Origin: Sphingomonas insulae
Lineage (GTDB): Bacteria; Pseudomonadota; Alphaproteobacteria; Sphingomonadales; Sphingomonadaceae
Length of the DNA: 64,000 bases
Assembly (NCBI RefSeq): GCF_010450875.1
Contig: NZ_CP048422.1
Span: forward strand, 613,001 to 677,000
Reading direction: 5' to 3'
Of the stretch, positions 1-8,590 are shown one piece after another (position 1 is the stretch's first letter; each line of letters opens with the position of its first letter). A program made the translations under genes and the position numbers. The notes under the pieces were generated by a model. It saw nothing but the letters and a program-made list of their open reading frames with translations, ran no database searches and was not told the DNA's origin.

Positions 1-116
1 AGCGTCAGCGAGGTCGAGCCGATCTCGACGGTCAGCTTGACGTCGACGTCCTGCAGCAACCGGAAATTGGCGGCCACTCCGGCATCTAGCGGGAAGCCGC
101 CGGTCATGTCGTTCAT
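1..116 (-). CDS. fliN: Flagellar motor switch protein FliN, N-terminal part
   Basis: This is the first 38 codons of a leftward gene that runs off the window start. The reading begins MNDMTGGFPLDAG and continues into a stretch containing DVDVKLTVEIG, which fits the start of the FliN SpoA domain that builds the C ring. Its ATG overlaps the fliM stop codon in an ATGA arrangement, so the two are translationally coupled. Family assignment rests on this short match and on position directly after fliM; the rest of the protein cannot be seen. Confidence 0.8.
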   Translation of the reverse strand, partial: MNDMTGGFPLDAGVAANFRLLQDVDVKLTVEIGSTSLT

Positions 117-1051
117 GCGTCAGGTCCTTCGTCGTCGAATCGGGCAATGGAGGTGAGGCGGACGGCGGCGTGGCCGTTCGAGGTGCCGACGGTGCCGCGC
201 CCCAGACAGTCGTTGCCGACCATCACTGGCACCTGCGCATCGAAGCTGATCGGGATGACATCGCCTTCCTTGAGGTTCATCAGCAGCGCCAGCGGCACCA
301 CCGGCTCGGCGAGCACCGAGCGGATCGGGAAGCGGACGTTCATCGCGGCGCGGGTCAGCGACGTGCGCCACGCGGGGTCCGCCTCCGCCTTGTCGAGCAC
401 CTTGCCGGTCAGCGTCGGTGCGTGCGGCTTCAGCGCGGTGACCGGATAGATCAGGTCCATGAAGACCGGCTTGTCGTCGCCGGCGGCGATGCCGAAACGG
501 GTGACGATCATCGCATCGTCGGCGTCGGTCGACAGCATCGCGGCGTTCGATTCGACGTGGCCCGGCGCAAAATCGATCCGGGCGAGCGGTTCCCACGCGG
601 TCCGCAGCGGCGCGGCGATCGTCTGGCCGATCTTGCCCACCATCGCATCGGCGGCGGGCGAGAATTCGGTCGGCATCAGCAGCGGCGTCGTGCCGTTGCC
701 GCCGAAGAACAGGTCGAGCAGCTGGAGCACGAACACGCCGTCGAGCACGCACAGGGCGCTGGCACCCTGGGGCGACATCGTCATCGGCAACCATGCGGTC
801 AGCAGGTCGCCCTTTTCCGAACGATAATCGCCGAAGCGTTGCACGACGAGGGGTTCCGCCCACGCGCGCACCTCGCGACGGAGCAGCGGCTCGAACACGC
901 CGCGCAGCGAGCGTGCGAGGCGTGCGGACAGATGCTGCAACGTGTGCAGATCGCCGAACGGATTGAGCTTCGTCGCGCCCAGCCCCGCCGCATGCGCAGC
1001 CGGTACGCGATCCCGCGCCCGTCGATCAGAGGTTGCCTCGGCGTTAACCAT
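113..1051 (-). CDS. fliM: Flagellar motor switch protein FliM
   Basis: FliM forms the middle of the cytoplasmic C ring and normally binds phosphorylated CheY to reverse rotation. The 312-residue product shows the FliM core, including LDLFFGGNG in the middle domain, and a C-terminal SpoA-type stretch with PLALLMNLKEGDVIPI. The ATG at 1051 was preferred to an in-frame TTG at 1066 because the TTG lies inside fliL, while the ATG lies 4 bp after the fliL stop. Unusually, the N-terminus has no recognisable LSQxEIDALL-type CheY-binding motif; it runs straight from a polar leader into the core. The gene lies between fliL and fliN in one unit. Confidence 0.92.
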   Translation of the reverse strand: MVNAEATSDRRARDRVPAAHAAGLGATKLNPFGDLHTLQHLSARLARSLRGVFEPLLRREVRAWAEPLVVQRFGDYRSEKGDLLTAWLPMTMSPQGASALCVLDGVFVLQLLDLFFGGNGTTPLLMPTEFSPAADAMVGKIGQTIAAPLRTAWEPLARIDFAPGHVESNAAMLSTDADDAMIVTRFGIAAGDDKPVFMDLIYPVTALKPHAPTLTGKVLDKAEADPAWRTSLTRAAMNVRFPIRSVLAEPVVPLALLMNLKEGDVIPISFDAQVPVMVGNDCLGRGTVGTSNGHAAVRLTSIARFDDEGPDA

Positions 1052-1055
1052 GACC

Positions 1056-1673
1056 TCACTGAACAACGAAATTGGTAAAGTAGACGTTACTAACGCCGCC
1101 GAATCCCTCTTTTTGCTGCAAAGTCGCGTTGATCGCCTTCACCAGCCGCCCCTGGAGCTGCTGTTTGCCGGCGGAGGTGAACACCTGCTCCTCGGGCGTG
1201 TCGCCGAGGGTCATCAGCACCGCCGAGCGGACCGCGATGTCGTTGGTCTTCAGATTTTCGATGACCGTGTCGTCGTATGGCGTCGACACGGCGATGCCGA
1301 CCTGGATCACATGGACCGAATCCTGGAGGTTCGAGGTGAATTGCGGGTCCATCGTGAAATAGTTGGACGCATATTTGTCGCCGTCCCCGCCCGAGGGCAC
1401 GTGCGCGCCGCCGCTGCCGGACGATTCGCCGCCGCCATGACCGCCCTCGCCCTCACCGCCGGCGGCGGGACGCTTCTGTTCGGACTTGGGGACCAGCTTG
1501 GGGCCATGGTCGGCGGCGGCGGCATGCCCGCCGCCGATCAGGCCGGCGCTGGATGCATAGACGCCGGCACCGACGCCGCCGCCCACCAGCACCACCAGCG
1601 CGAGCACCATGATCAGGAGTTTCATCTTGCCGCCCTTCTTCTTGGGTGCGGCGTCTTCGGGTTTGTCGCTCAT
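1056..1673 (-). CDS. fliL: Flagellar basal body-associated protein FliL
   Basis: FliL is a single-pass inner-membrane protein that surrounds the stator and supports torque. The 205-residue product has a short lysine-rich cytoplasmic start, a transmembrane segment at about residues 17-40 (LLIMVLALVVLVGGG core), a glycine- and serine-rich linker at about 70-100, and the conserved periplasmic domain to the end (VYFTNFVVQ). The linker is longer and more glycine-rich than usual. It lies 23 bp after fliK and just before fliM in the leftward flagellar unit. Confidence 0.9.
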   Translation of the reverse strand: MSDKPEDAAPKKKGGKMKLLIMVLALVVLVGGGVGAGVYASSAGLIGGGHAAAADHGPKLVPKSEQKRPAAGGEGEGGHGGGESSGSGGAHVPSGGDGDKYASNYFTMDPQFTSNLQDSVHVIQVGIAVSTPYDDTVIENLKTNDIAVRSAVLMTLGDTPEEQVFTSAGKQQLQGRLVKAINATLQQKEGFGGVSNVYFTNFVVQ

Positions 1674-1696
1674 GTCGGTCGATCCTCGGGGATGGG

Positions 1697-4600
1697 TCAG
1701 GCGATGCGGCCGTTGCCGGCCGCATCCGTGTCATGGGAAGGCGCACGCGGCGGGGCGGCAGGCTGGCGCGGGGCGGCGGCCTGTTGCTGTTGCTGCTGAC
1801 GGGGCTGTTGCTGCCCGGCCTGCGCCTGTGCGGAGGGCTGTTGCTGGCCGTTGCCGGCCGGCGGCTGGCTGGCGGGCTGCTGGTGCGATGCGCCGGCGTT
1901 GGACTGGCCGGCACCGGATTGGCTTTGCGCCGCCGCCGGTTCGACGATCGTCTGGCCGATCTTCAACCCCCGCTCCTGCGCGATCTCCGCCAGCCGCGGC
2001 TGCGCGTCCTCGATCATCGCGCGGGTCGTCGCATCTTCGGCCGCGAAGCGGACGTGGATTGCATCGCCCACCGTCTTCACGGCGATATCGATCGCGCCGA
2101 GCGCATCGGGGACGAGCCGGATGCGCGTGTCGTTGGCGTTCGCCGCATCGCGCAGCGCCTCGATATGGTCAACCATGTGCGTCGGCCAGCCGTCCTGCCG
2201 CATGTCGAGCGTCGGCTGGCCGGCGTCGGCGGTCGCAGCGACCTCGCGGACGGGCGATGCCGCGACCGCAGCGGCGATCGACGGGTCGGACGGCTCGATG
2301 CGCTTGCGCTCGTCAATGACGCCCGCGGCGTGCATCGCAGCGCCGAACACCTGCGCCGCAGGGGCGGTGATGCCCGCGATCGGTTGCGACGGTTCGCGCG
2401 ATTGCGGCGCCAGCGCGACGGTCTGTCGCGCGTTGCCCGCAACCTCGCGCATGAACGTCGGGCGCGGTTCGGCTGGCGTCACCGGCAGGCCCGGCGCCAC
2501 GGGGTCGGGCGATAGCGTCGTGCCCGCGACCCCGACCGGTGCCGCAACGGCAACGATCGGCGTACCGGCAGGATCGGCGTCTGCGATGCGCGCGACGGTG
2601 CCGGGCGCAGACGGCATGCGCGTGTCCGGAGCGGCGGAGGATGACCCGACGGACGCATTCGAGCGCGCTGGGGCATCGGCGGTGACCGCGGGCCGCGGCG
2701 CCGACACCGGCGTTTCGATCCGCGGCGTTACCGGGGCGATGCCTTCGTTCTGCCGCGGCGCTGCCGGTGCGCCGTCGACCGCCTGCATCGCCGGCGCTGC
2801 CCGCTTCGAGGGGCGCGATGGTACGACACCCGGCGTGATGCTGCTCGCGCCGACCGGCGTGGATGCCTGTGCGTTTGGCGGAACACCCTGCCGCGCGGCC
2901 GCAATCGCGCCCGGATCGGTCGACGGCGGCTCCGATCGATCGGCGTCGCCATCCCGAGTCTGCGCCCGACCGGCGGTTGCATCGGTAGCGGCAGGCTCCG
3001 CTGGCGTCTTATCACCGGCGGCCTTCGCAGCATGCCGTCTGTCCTTTGTCTCGCCCCGCGTCGTTGTCGCAGCGACATCGTCCCGGACACTCGCAGGAAC
3101 GGACCCGACCGGGGTTCGCACTGCGTTTCCATCGGGCGCCAGCCGATCCGGCACAGCGGTTCGATCCACCGTAGCGACCGACCTGCCGTCGCTCGCCGCC
3201 GGGCGGGATTGCGGGGGCGACGCGACATCGCGATCGATGGGTACAGCGATCGGTTGCGGCACCGGCGGCAGGATGGCGGCAAAGGCAGCTGGTGGGACGG
3301 GCGGCGAGGGCTGTGCGCTATCCGCGTCGTCATCCGTGCCGTCATCGGCCGTCAGCGCCGTCGCGGACCCTGATCGCGCCGCATCCGCCGTCGGCAGACC
3401 GTCGGCATGCGGGCGAGGAGCCGCTGCGGTAGCGGCCTTGCGTGCCGGCGCCGCGTCGGTCGGCCCATCATCATGCGCGATCGGCATCGCGGTAACAGGG
3501 CCTTGGGATGCCGGCGTGACATCACCCTGCGTGATGGCCGCTACCGGTGGATTCGCCGCGGGCTGCGACGGGGGTACGACGCCTTCACGCGGAGGCAAGG
3601 CTTCGCCCGCCGTCGGTTGCGGCGTTGCCGGAGACGGGCGCGGGCGGGACGTCGCCGCTACGGGCCGCTCGGACACGATCGTAAGCTTGGCATCGCGGGC
3701 AGCGGCTTCGTCCGGCTGCGCAACGATCATCGGCTGTACCGGTGCGCCAGCGATCGCAGACCGGTCACCGGCCACCACGATCCCCGGCTGGATCACGGTT
3801 TCGGGTACCGTTTGCACGTCATCACCCGCGATTGGGCTCTCGATCGTCAGTGATGTGGGAGGCGACCCCAACGCCTTTGCGTCACGGTGCGGGATGATCG
3901 CTGGTGGTTGCAGATTGGCGACATCGCCTGTCTCCGCCCGCACATCGACCATCGGTGAGGGGACCGTATTCCGCTGCGCGCGGGACGCAACCGGCGGGGC
4001 ATTACCCGGCACGGTTACATCGGGTGCCGCCGTATCACTCGGCAGCTTCGACGTATCCTGATCCGCCAATGGGCCCGTCACAGCCCGGGGTGCCGCGGCG
4101 ATCGTCGATGTCGACGACGCCTCGATGGCCATGCCCCGCTGTGCCCGCGTTGCGGCTGGCGGGGTATCCGCCGGACCGGCTCGATCGGGTGCGGCCACAT
4201 CGCCCCGGCGCGCCAGCACATGCTGATCCGCACTCGAATCCGACATGGCCCGGGGTGCGGCGACGATCGTCGATATCGACGGCGCCTGAACCATCGACAT
4301 GGGCGCCATGTCGCGTGGTACGCGCTGCACCACTGGCGCTGCTACGCCTGACGCGGCCCGACCCAGTGGCGCAGCGCCGCTTTGCGGCTCCGACTCGACA
4401 GGTTGCGCATGGACGTTGACCGCCGGCTGCCCCTCTCCCGTCAGCGCCGCTGACGTCGAGCGATGCCCACCAGTAGCGGCCACACGGCCCGACCCACTCC
4501 CGATAACATTGTCCAGCTGCACGGCGTCGTTTGGCAGCACCGGTGCATCCGGCCACGTCTTCGTAACGACCATCGGCGCAGGAACCGGTGCGGCAGCGCT

Positions 4601-5038
4601 GGTCCGTTCCGGCCGGGTCGCCTGCGAAGCGACCGAGGCTAGCGTCGGAGCCGTCAACGCGGCGATCGCGGCGCCGCTGCGCAACAGCGGTTGGGATCGC
4701 TGCACGGACTGTGCGAGGGACGATGCCGCTGCCGGATCGCTGGCGACATTCGCCAGCGCGGGGGGGATGTCGAGCGGAGCGGGAACGGGTATGTCGACCG
4801 CCGGCAACCAGGCGAGCGCCGGATCGACAGCATCGGTACCAGCGGGCGTCGGCAACGCAATGCCGGGGACGGCAAGGGCTTGCCGGACGGACGTATCGGC
4901 AGCACCGTTCGGCACGATGCCGTCACTGGCCCCGACCGCTATCATCGACAGCGCGAACAGCTCTCCGCCGACCGGCGACGCGCCCTTGGCCGGCTGGCCG
5001 GGTGCGGTCGGGGCAATGGCGAAGGTGGCGTTGATCAT
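1697..5038 (-). CDS. fliK: Very long FliK-type hook-length control protein
   Basis: FliK sets hook length and switches export specificity. Assignment rests on position between fliJ and fliL and on a C-terminal Flg_hook-like domain at about residues 950-1040 (RIRLVPDALGAIDIAVK and AQPRLAEIAQERGLKIGQ). The 1113 residues greatly exceed the roughly 400-700 usual for FliK. The extra length is low-complexity sequence rich in Ala, Pro, Thr and Asp, with a degenerate duplication at residues 237-352 and a Gln-rich C-terminal tail containing QQQQQQ. The start ATG is well placed 38 bp after fliJ. The long antisense reading frames over this gene are GC-bias shadows. Confidence 0.85.
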   Translation of the reverse strand: MINATFAIAPTAPGQPAKGASPVGGELFALSMIAVGASDGIVPNGAADTSVRQALAVPGIALPTPAGTDAVDPALAWLPAVDIPVPAPLDIPPALANVASDPAAASSLAQSVQRSQPLLRSGAAIAALTAPTLASVASQATRPERTSAAAPVPAPMVVTKTWPDAPVLPNDAVQLDNVIGSGSGRVAATGGHRSTSAALTGEGQPAVNVHAQPVESEPQSGAAPLGRAASGVAAPVVQRVPRDMAPMSMVQAPSISTIVAAPRAMSDSSADQHVLARRGDVAAPDRAGPADTPPAATRAQRGMAIEASSTSTIAAAPRAVTGPLADQDTSKLPSDTAAPDVTVPGNAPPVASRAQRNTVPSPMVDVRAETGDVANLQPPAIIPHRDAKALGSPPTSLTIESPIAGDDVQTVPETVIQPGIVVAGDRSAIAGAPVQPMIVAQPDEAAARDAKLTIVSERPVAATSRPRPSPATPQPTAGEALPPREGVVPPSQPAANPPVAAITQGDVTPASQGPVTAMPIAHDDGPTDAAPARKAATAAAPRPHADGLPTADAARSGSATALTADDGTDDDADSAQPSPPVPPAAFAAILPPVPQPIAVPIDRDVASPPQSRPAASDGRSVATVDRTAVPDRLAPDGNAVRTPVGSVPASVRDDVAATTTRGETKDRRHAAKAAGDKTPAEPAATDATAGRAQTRDGDADRSEPPSTDPGAIAAARQGVPPNAQASTPVGASSITPGVVPSRPSKRAAPAMQAVDGAPAAPRQNEGIAPVTPRIETPVSAPRPAVTADAPARSNASVGSSSAAPDTRMPSAPGTVARIADADPAGTPIVAVAAPVGVAGTTLSPDPVAPGLPVTPAEPRPTFMREVAGNARQTVALAPQSREPSQPIAGITAPAAQVFGAAMHAAGVIDERKRIEPSDPSIAAAVAASPVREVAATADAGQPTLDMRQDGWPTHMVDHIEALRDAANANDTRIRLVPDALGAIDIAVKTVGDAIHVRFAAEDATTRAMIEDAQPRLAEIAQERGLKIGQTIVEPAAAQSQSGAGQSNAGASHQQPASQPPAGNGQQQPSAQAQAGQQQPRQQQQQQAAAPRQPAAPPRAPSHDTDAAGNGRIA
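3983..4330 (-). repeat. Degenerate internal duplication in fliK
   Basis: Residues 237-297 and 298-352 of the FliK-like protein align as two copies. Both carry a pattern of R-x-x-R, then STI(V/A)AAPRA, then ADQ, then AAPD, then a Pro-rich end. The DNA shows the same similarity, with near-identical stretches around 4078-4125 and 4246-4290. This suggests linker growth by tandem duplication followed by drift. Confidence 0.55.
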
Positions 5039-5076
5039 CGGGCGGTCTCGTCAGGAACGAAGGTGTCCCGTACCGA

Positions 5077-5508
5077 TCAGCAAGGATCGTGCCGTTTTGC
5101 CTTCAGTGGGGATACGGGCGGCGTATCCTCCAGCGCGCGCATTTCCTTGACGAGTGCGGCACGGCGTGCGCGGTCGAGCAGTTTCTCGATCGCGCTCTGG
5201 TCGCGCTTCGCCGAGCGGGTGGCTTCGGTGGCACGGCTGACGAACATCTCGGCCGACTGGACGCGCATTTGCGCCGCAGCCGACGACTGGTGCAGGCGTT
5301 CGCGGAAATGCGCCTGCGCACCGAGCGATGCAGCGGTGGCGATGCTGTCGCGGGTGGGCGATACGGCATCGGCGAGCGCCTGGATGCGATTGGCGAGGTT
5401 CGTCTCGCTGGCGAACTTCTCGTGCGCCCGCACCTCTTCGGCGCGGGTCAGCCCCAGTTGCAACGTGCGCACGCGGTGGATGCGCGCGAGCTTCCTGGCG
5501 TCAGGCAC
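5077..5508 (-). CDS. fliJ: Flagellar FliJ-like export chaperone
   Basis: FliJ is the coiled-coil stalk subunit of the flagellar export ATPase. The 143-residue product is highly charged and predicted almost entirely helical, with long runs free of Pro and Gly, as expected for FliJ. Sequence conservation in this family is weak, so the call depends mainly on the position between fliI and fliK and on its length. It uses a GTG start and overlaps the end of fliI by 8 bp. Confidence 0.75.
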   Translation of the reverse strand: MPDARKLARIHRVRTLQLGLTRAEEVRAHEKFASETNLANRIQALADAVSPTRDSIATAASLGAQAHFRERLHQSSAAAQMRVQSAEMFVSRATEATRSAKRDQSAIEKLLDRARRAALVKEMRALEDTPPVSPLKAKRHDPC

Positions 5509-6829
5509 CGAAGACGCCGGTCAATTCGGCGATGGCATCGCCGAGCGAGACGCTCTCGTCGCTGCTCTGCTTGATATATTCCATCACCGCGGGATGCGCG
5601 GCGATCGCCGCGTCGATCGCCGGATCGGCACCGGGGCGGTATGCCCCCATCAGCACGAGATCGCGATTTTCCTCATACGTCGCGAGATGGCGGCGCAGGA
5701 TACGCGCGGCATGGACGTGGTCGGGATGCGCGATGTCGGTCATCACGCGGCTGACCGAAGGGCCGATGTCGATCGCCGGATAGACGCCGCGTTCGGCGAG
5801 ATGCCGGTTGAGCACGATATGCCCGTCGAGGATCGACCGCGCCGAATCGACGACGGGATCGTTGCCGTCGTCGCCATCGGCGAGCACGGTATAGATGGCG
5901 GTGATCGATCCGCCGGTGCGCACGTCGGTGCCGGCACGCTCGATCATATTGGGCAGCATCGCGATCGCGGACGGCGGATACCCGCGCGCCGACGCCGGCT
6001 CACCGAGCGCGAGGCCGATCTCGCGACCGGCGTGCGCGACCCGGGTCAGGCTGTCCATGATGAGCAGCACCTTCTTGCCTTCGTTGCGAAAGGCTTCGGC
6101 GATGGCGGTCGCGCGCAGCGCACCGCGGATGCGCAGCACGGGGCTGTGATTGGCGGGCACGGCGACGACGACGGCACGCTTGCGCGCTTCTCCGGCGACC
6201 TTGGTTTCCAGGAAATCGGCGACTTCGCGGCTGCGTTCGCCGATCAGGCCGATGACGATCACGTCGGCCTGCGCCGCGCGGACCATCATGCCGAGCAGCA
6301 CCGACTTGCCGACGCCCGATCCGGCCATGATACCGACGCGCTGGCCCTGGCCGATCGTCAGCAGGCCGTTGATCGCGCGCACGCCGACATCCATCGGCTG
6401 CAGCACGCGGCCGCGATCCAGCGGCGATTGCAGCTTGCCGGCGAGCGGCCATTTCTGCGCACCGCGGATCGGGCCCAGCCCGTCGATCGGCCTGCCCGCA
6501 CCATCAACGACGCGGCCGAGCAGGGCGTCGCCCACTTCCGCCTCACCCGGGGGGCCGACGGGGCGGACCGGCGCGCGCGGCAGCAGCGCGGCGGGGCCAC
6601 CCAGGTTCATCAGCAGCGTGCGACCGTTGCGAAAGCCGATCACCTCCGCCTCGACCTTGGCGTCGCCGTGGCCGCCGATCTCGCACACCGTGCCGACGGG
6701 CAGCGACAGGCCGATCGCCTCCATCAGCAATCCGTCGTAGGAGGCGAGGCGACCGGAAACCTTCGGCGTCGGGCGGAAATCGGCCACGCCGAGCGTCTCG
6801 AGATAGTCGGCGGTGAATCGGTTGAGCAT
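5501..6829 (-). CDS. fliI: Flagellum-specific ATPase FliI
   Basis: FliI hydrolyses ATP to help feed flagellar proteins into the type III export gate. The 442-residue protein has a Walker A at about residues 169-176 (AGSGVGKS), a Walker B at 254-259 (VLLIMD), and the family signature around PPSAIAMLPNMIERAG. Length matches the family. A longer reading frame exists upstream, but the ATG at 6829 gives the normal N-terminus and overlaps the fliH stop by one base (TGATG). It is part of the fliH-fliI-fliJ export module. Confidence 0.96.
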   Translation of the reverse strand: MLNRFTADYLETLGVADFRPTPKVSGRLASYDGLLMEAIGLSLPVGTVCEIGGHGDAKVEAEVIGFRNGRTLLMNLGGPAALLPRAPVRPVGPPGEAEVGDALLGRVVDGAGRPIDGLGPIRGAQKWPLAGKLQSPLDRGRVLQPMDVGVRAINGLLTIGQGQRVGIMAGSGVGKSVLLGMMVRAAQADVIVIGLIGERSREVADFLETKVAGEARKRAVVVAVPANHSPVLRIRGALRATAIAEAFRNEGKKVLLIMDSLTRVAHAGREIGLALGEPASARGYPPSAIAMLPNMIERAGTDVRTGGSITAIYTVLADGDDGNDPVVDSARSILDGHIVLNRHLAERGVYPAIDIGPSVSRVMTDIAHPDHVHAARILRRHLATYEENRDLVLMGAYRPGADPAIDAAIAAHPAVMEYIKQSSDESVSLGDAIAELTGVFGA

Positions 6830-7572
6830 CAGCGTGGCTCCAGCGCCGGCACGGGCACCCGGTCGATCGCCTCGGCGAGCTGACCGAGCCACAATTCCGG
6901 ACCGTCCTCGATCAGCGTCGACGCGCTTTCGAGGACGAAGCTACCGCGCGCTAGCGCAGGATCGCCGGCGGCGAAGATGGACTTGGGCAGCGAGCCGTCG
7001 ACCAGCGGCAGGTCGTCCGGATGCAGGCGCAGCAATGCCGATTCGCTGGCATCCGCCAGCATTTCGGCCGCGGCCTCGATCCGGCCGTTCAGCACGTCGG
7101 CGGTGACGCCGCATTCGCCGACCAGCTTGTTGACCAGCAGCAGCACCGTCTGGCGCAGCTGGCCGGCGATGCGGTCGCGATCGAGCTGATGACCATTGGC
7201 AAGCGCCGCGGTCAATTCGACCAGCAGCGCACGGTCGCGGTCGCCGCTTTCCCGCGCCGCCGCCGCGGCGGCAGCCAGCCCCTCGGCATAGCCGGCGGCA
7301 TGCGCGGTTTCGACCGGATCGATAAAGCCGGTCGGTTCGACCTGCGTGTCCAGCGGATCCCAGCCCTGCGTCGGCTTTTCACCGCCCGGGTCGGCGGGAC
7401 TGAAATGCTTCGGTCCGGCAGGGCGTGTATCGTCCCGGTCGCCGCCCATCGCGCGTTCCAGCGTCGCCCACATCTCGCGCGGGGTGAAGCCCTGCGGCGG
7501 TGCGAACGCGGCCTGCAGCAGATGCGCGGCGGTGTCGTGGCGGGCGGCGAACCCTGCGACGAAATCAGACAT
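6829..7572 (-). CDS. fliH: Flagellar assembly protein FliH
   Basis: FliH is the regulator and peripheral stalk of the FliI ATPase. The 247-residue product has a variable Pro-rich N-terminal third, an Ala-rich helical middle, and a C-terminal FliH/HrpE-like domain with LRLHPDDLPLVDG and GSFVLESASTLIEDGPELW. It overlaps the end of fliG by 8 bp and runs directly into fliI. Family sequence is diverse, but context and the C-terminal domain make the call firm. Confidence 0.88.
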   Translation of the reverse strand: MSDFVAGFAARHDTAAHLLQAAFAPPQGFTPREMWATLERAMGGDRDDTRPAGPKHFSPADPGGEKPTQGWDPLDTQVEPTGFIDPVETAHAAGYAEGLAAAAAAARESGDRDRALLVELTAALANGHQLDRDRIAGQLRQTVLLLVNKLVGECGVTADVLNGRIEAAAEMLADASESALLRLHPDDLPLVDGSLPKSIFAAGDPALARGSFVLESASTLIEDGPELWLGQLAEAIDRVPVPALEPR

Positions 7573-8590
7573 AATCGTCGTCGCCCGCGCCCATCACGAT
7601 GGTGCCGTCCTTGGCGAGATTGCGGGCGATACCGATCATCGCCTTCTGCGCCTCCAGCACCTCGGCGAGTTTCATCGGCCCGCGCGCCTCCATCTCGTCG
7701 CGGATGCCATCGGCAGCGCGCGCCGACATGCAGCCGAGGAAGCGGCCGCGCGCAGTCTCGTCGACGCCCTTCAAGGCGCGCGCCAGGATGTCGCCGTCGA
7801 CGTTGCGGATGAGCGTACCGAGATTCTTGTCGTCCAGGTCGAGCAGGTTGTCGAAGACGAACATCGCCTCTTCGATCGCCTTCGCCACGTCCTTGTCGAT
7901 CTTGAATAGTTTCGGCATCACCCGCTGCTCGGTCGCCTTGCGGGCGCCCTGCAGGATCTTCGCCGCCTCACGCGTGCCGCCCAGCGTCGGGCCGTTGCCG
8001 CCCGAACGCCCGCCACCACTGCCGCGACGATTGGCGAGCACCGCCTTCAGCGTCTCGACCGCGTCAGGATTGATCGGCCCCAGTCGCGCGATGCGGTGGA
8101 GGATGTCGGGCTGCACCGCATCGGGCAGCAGTTCGAGCACCTGGCCACCGACCGCGGGGTCGAGGTTGGCGATCATCACTGCGGCGATCTGCGGATGCTC
8201 CTTCTCGATCATCTGCGCGATCTCGCTGGCATCGAGCCAGTCGAGCAGTTCCAGCTCGCAATTGGCTTCGGCAGGGGTGATCCGTGCCAGCACGCTTTCC
8301 GCTTTCTCGGGCCCGAGCGCACGATTCATCACCGCCTCGATCCGCGGACGCGGTTCGAAGGTGATGCCGGTGCGCTCGCGCGCCTTGCCGACGAAATCGT
8401 CGAGCACGTCCTCCATCTCCTGTTCGGAGACGTCGGCGACCGCGAACATCGCCGAGCCGAGCTGGCGCACCTCTTCGGGATCGAGCTTCTGGAGGATGGC
8501 CGCGGCCTCTTCCTCGCCGACCAGCATCATCAGCACCGCGGCGCGTTCGACACCGGTATAGGTGCGCGGAATGGCGGTCACCGCGTTCAC
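7565..8590 (-). CDS. fliG: Flagellar motor switch protein FliG
   Basis: FliG is the C-ring protein that contacts the stator and generates torque. The 341-residue product has the N-terminal domain that binds FliF, the EHPQ motif of the middle domain at residues 131-134, and a C-terminal domain with charged helices (MFVFDNLLDLDDKN and similar). Length is typical. It uses a GTG start that overlaps the fliF stop (GTGA), so translation is coupled to the MS-ring protein it binds. Confidence 0.96.
   Translation of the reverse strand: MNAVTAIPRTYTGVERAAVLMMLVGEEEAAAILQKLDPEEVRQLGSAMFAVADVSEQEMEDVLDDFVGKARERTGITFEPRPRIEAVMNRALGPEKAESVLARITPAEANCELELLDWLDASEIAQMIEKEHPQIAAVMIANLDPAVGGQVLELLPDAVQPDILHRIARLGPINPDAVETLKAVLANRRGSGGGRSGGNGPTLGGTREAAKILQGARKATEQRVMPKLFKIDKDVAKAIEEAMFVFDNLLDLDDKNLGTLIRNVDGDILARALKGVDETARGRFLGCMSARAADGIRDEMEARGPMKLAEVLEAQKAMIGIARNLAKDGTIVMGAGDDDYV

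Noticed and set aside
1051..1066. TTG start for fliM five codons upstream of the ATG
   Set aside because: It lies inside the fliL coding end and is a weaker start codon; the ATG at 1051 is well placed after the fliL stop.
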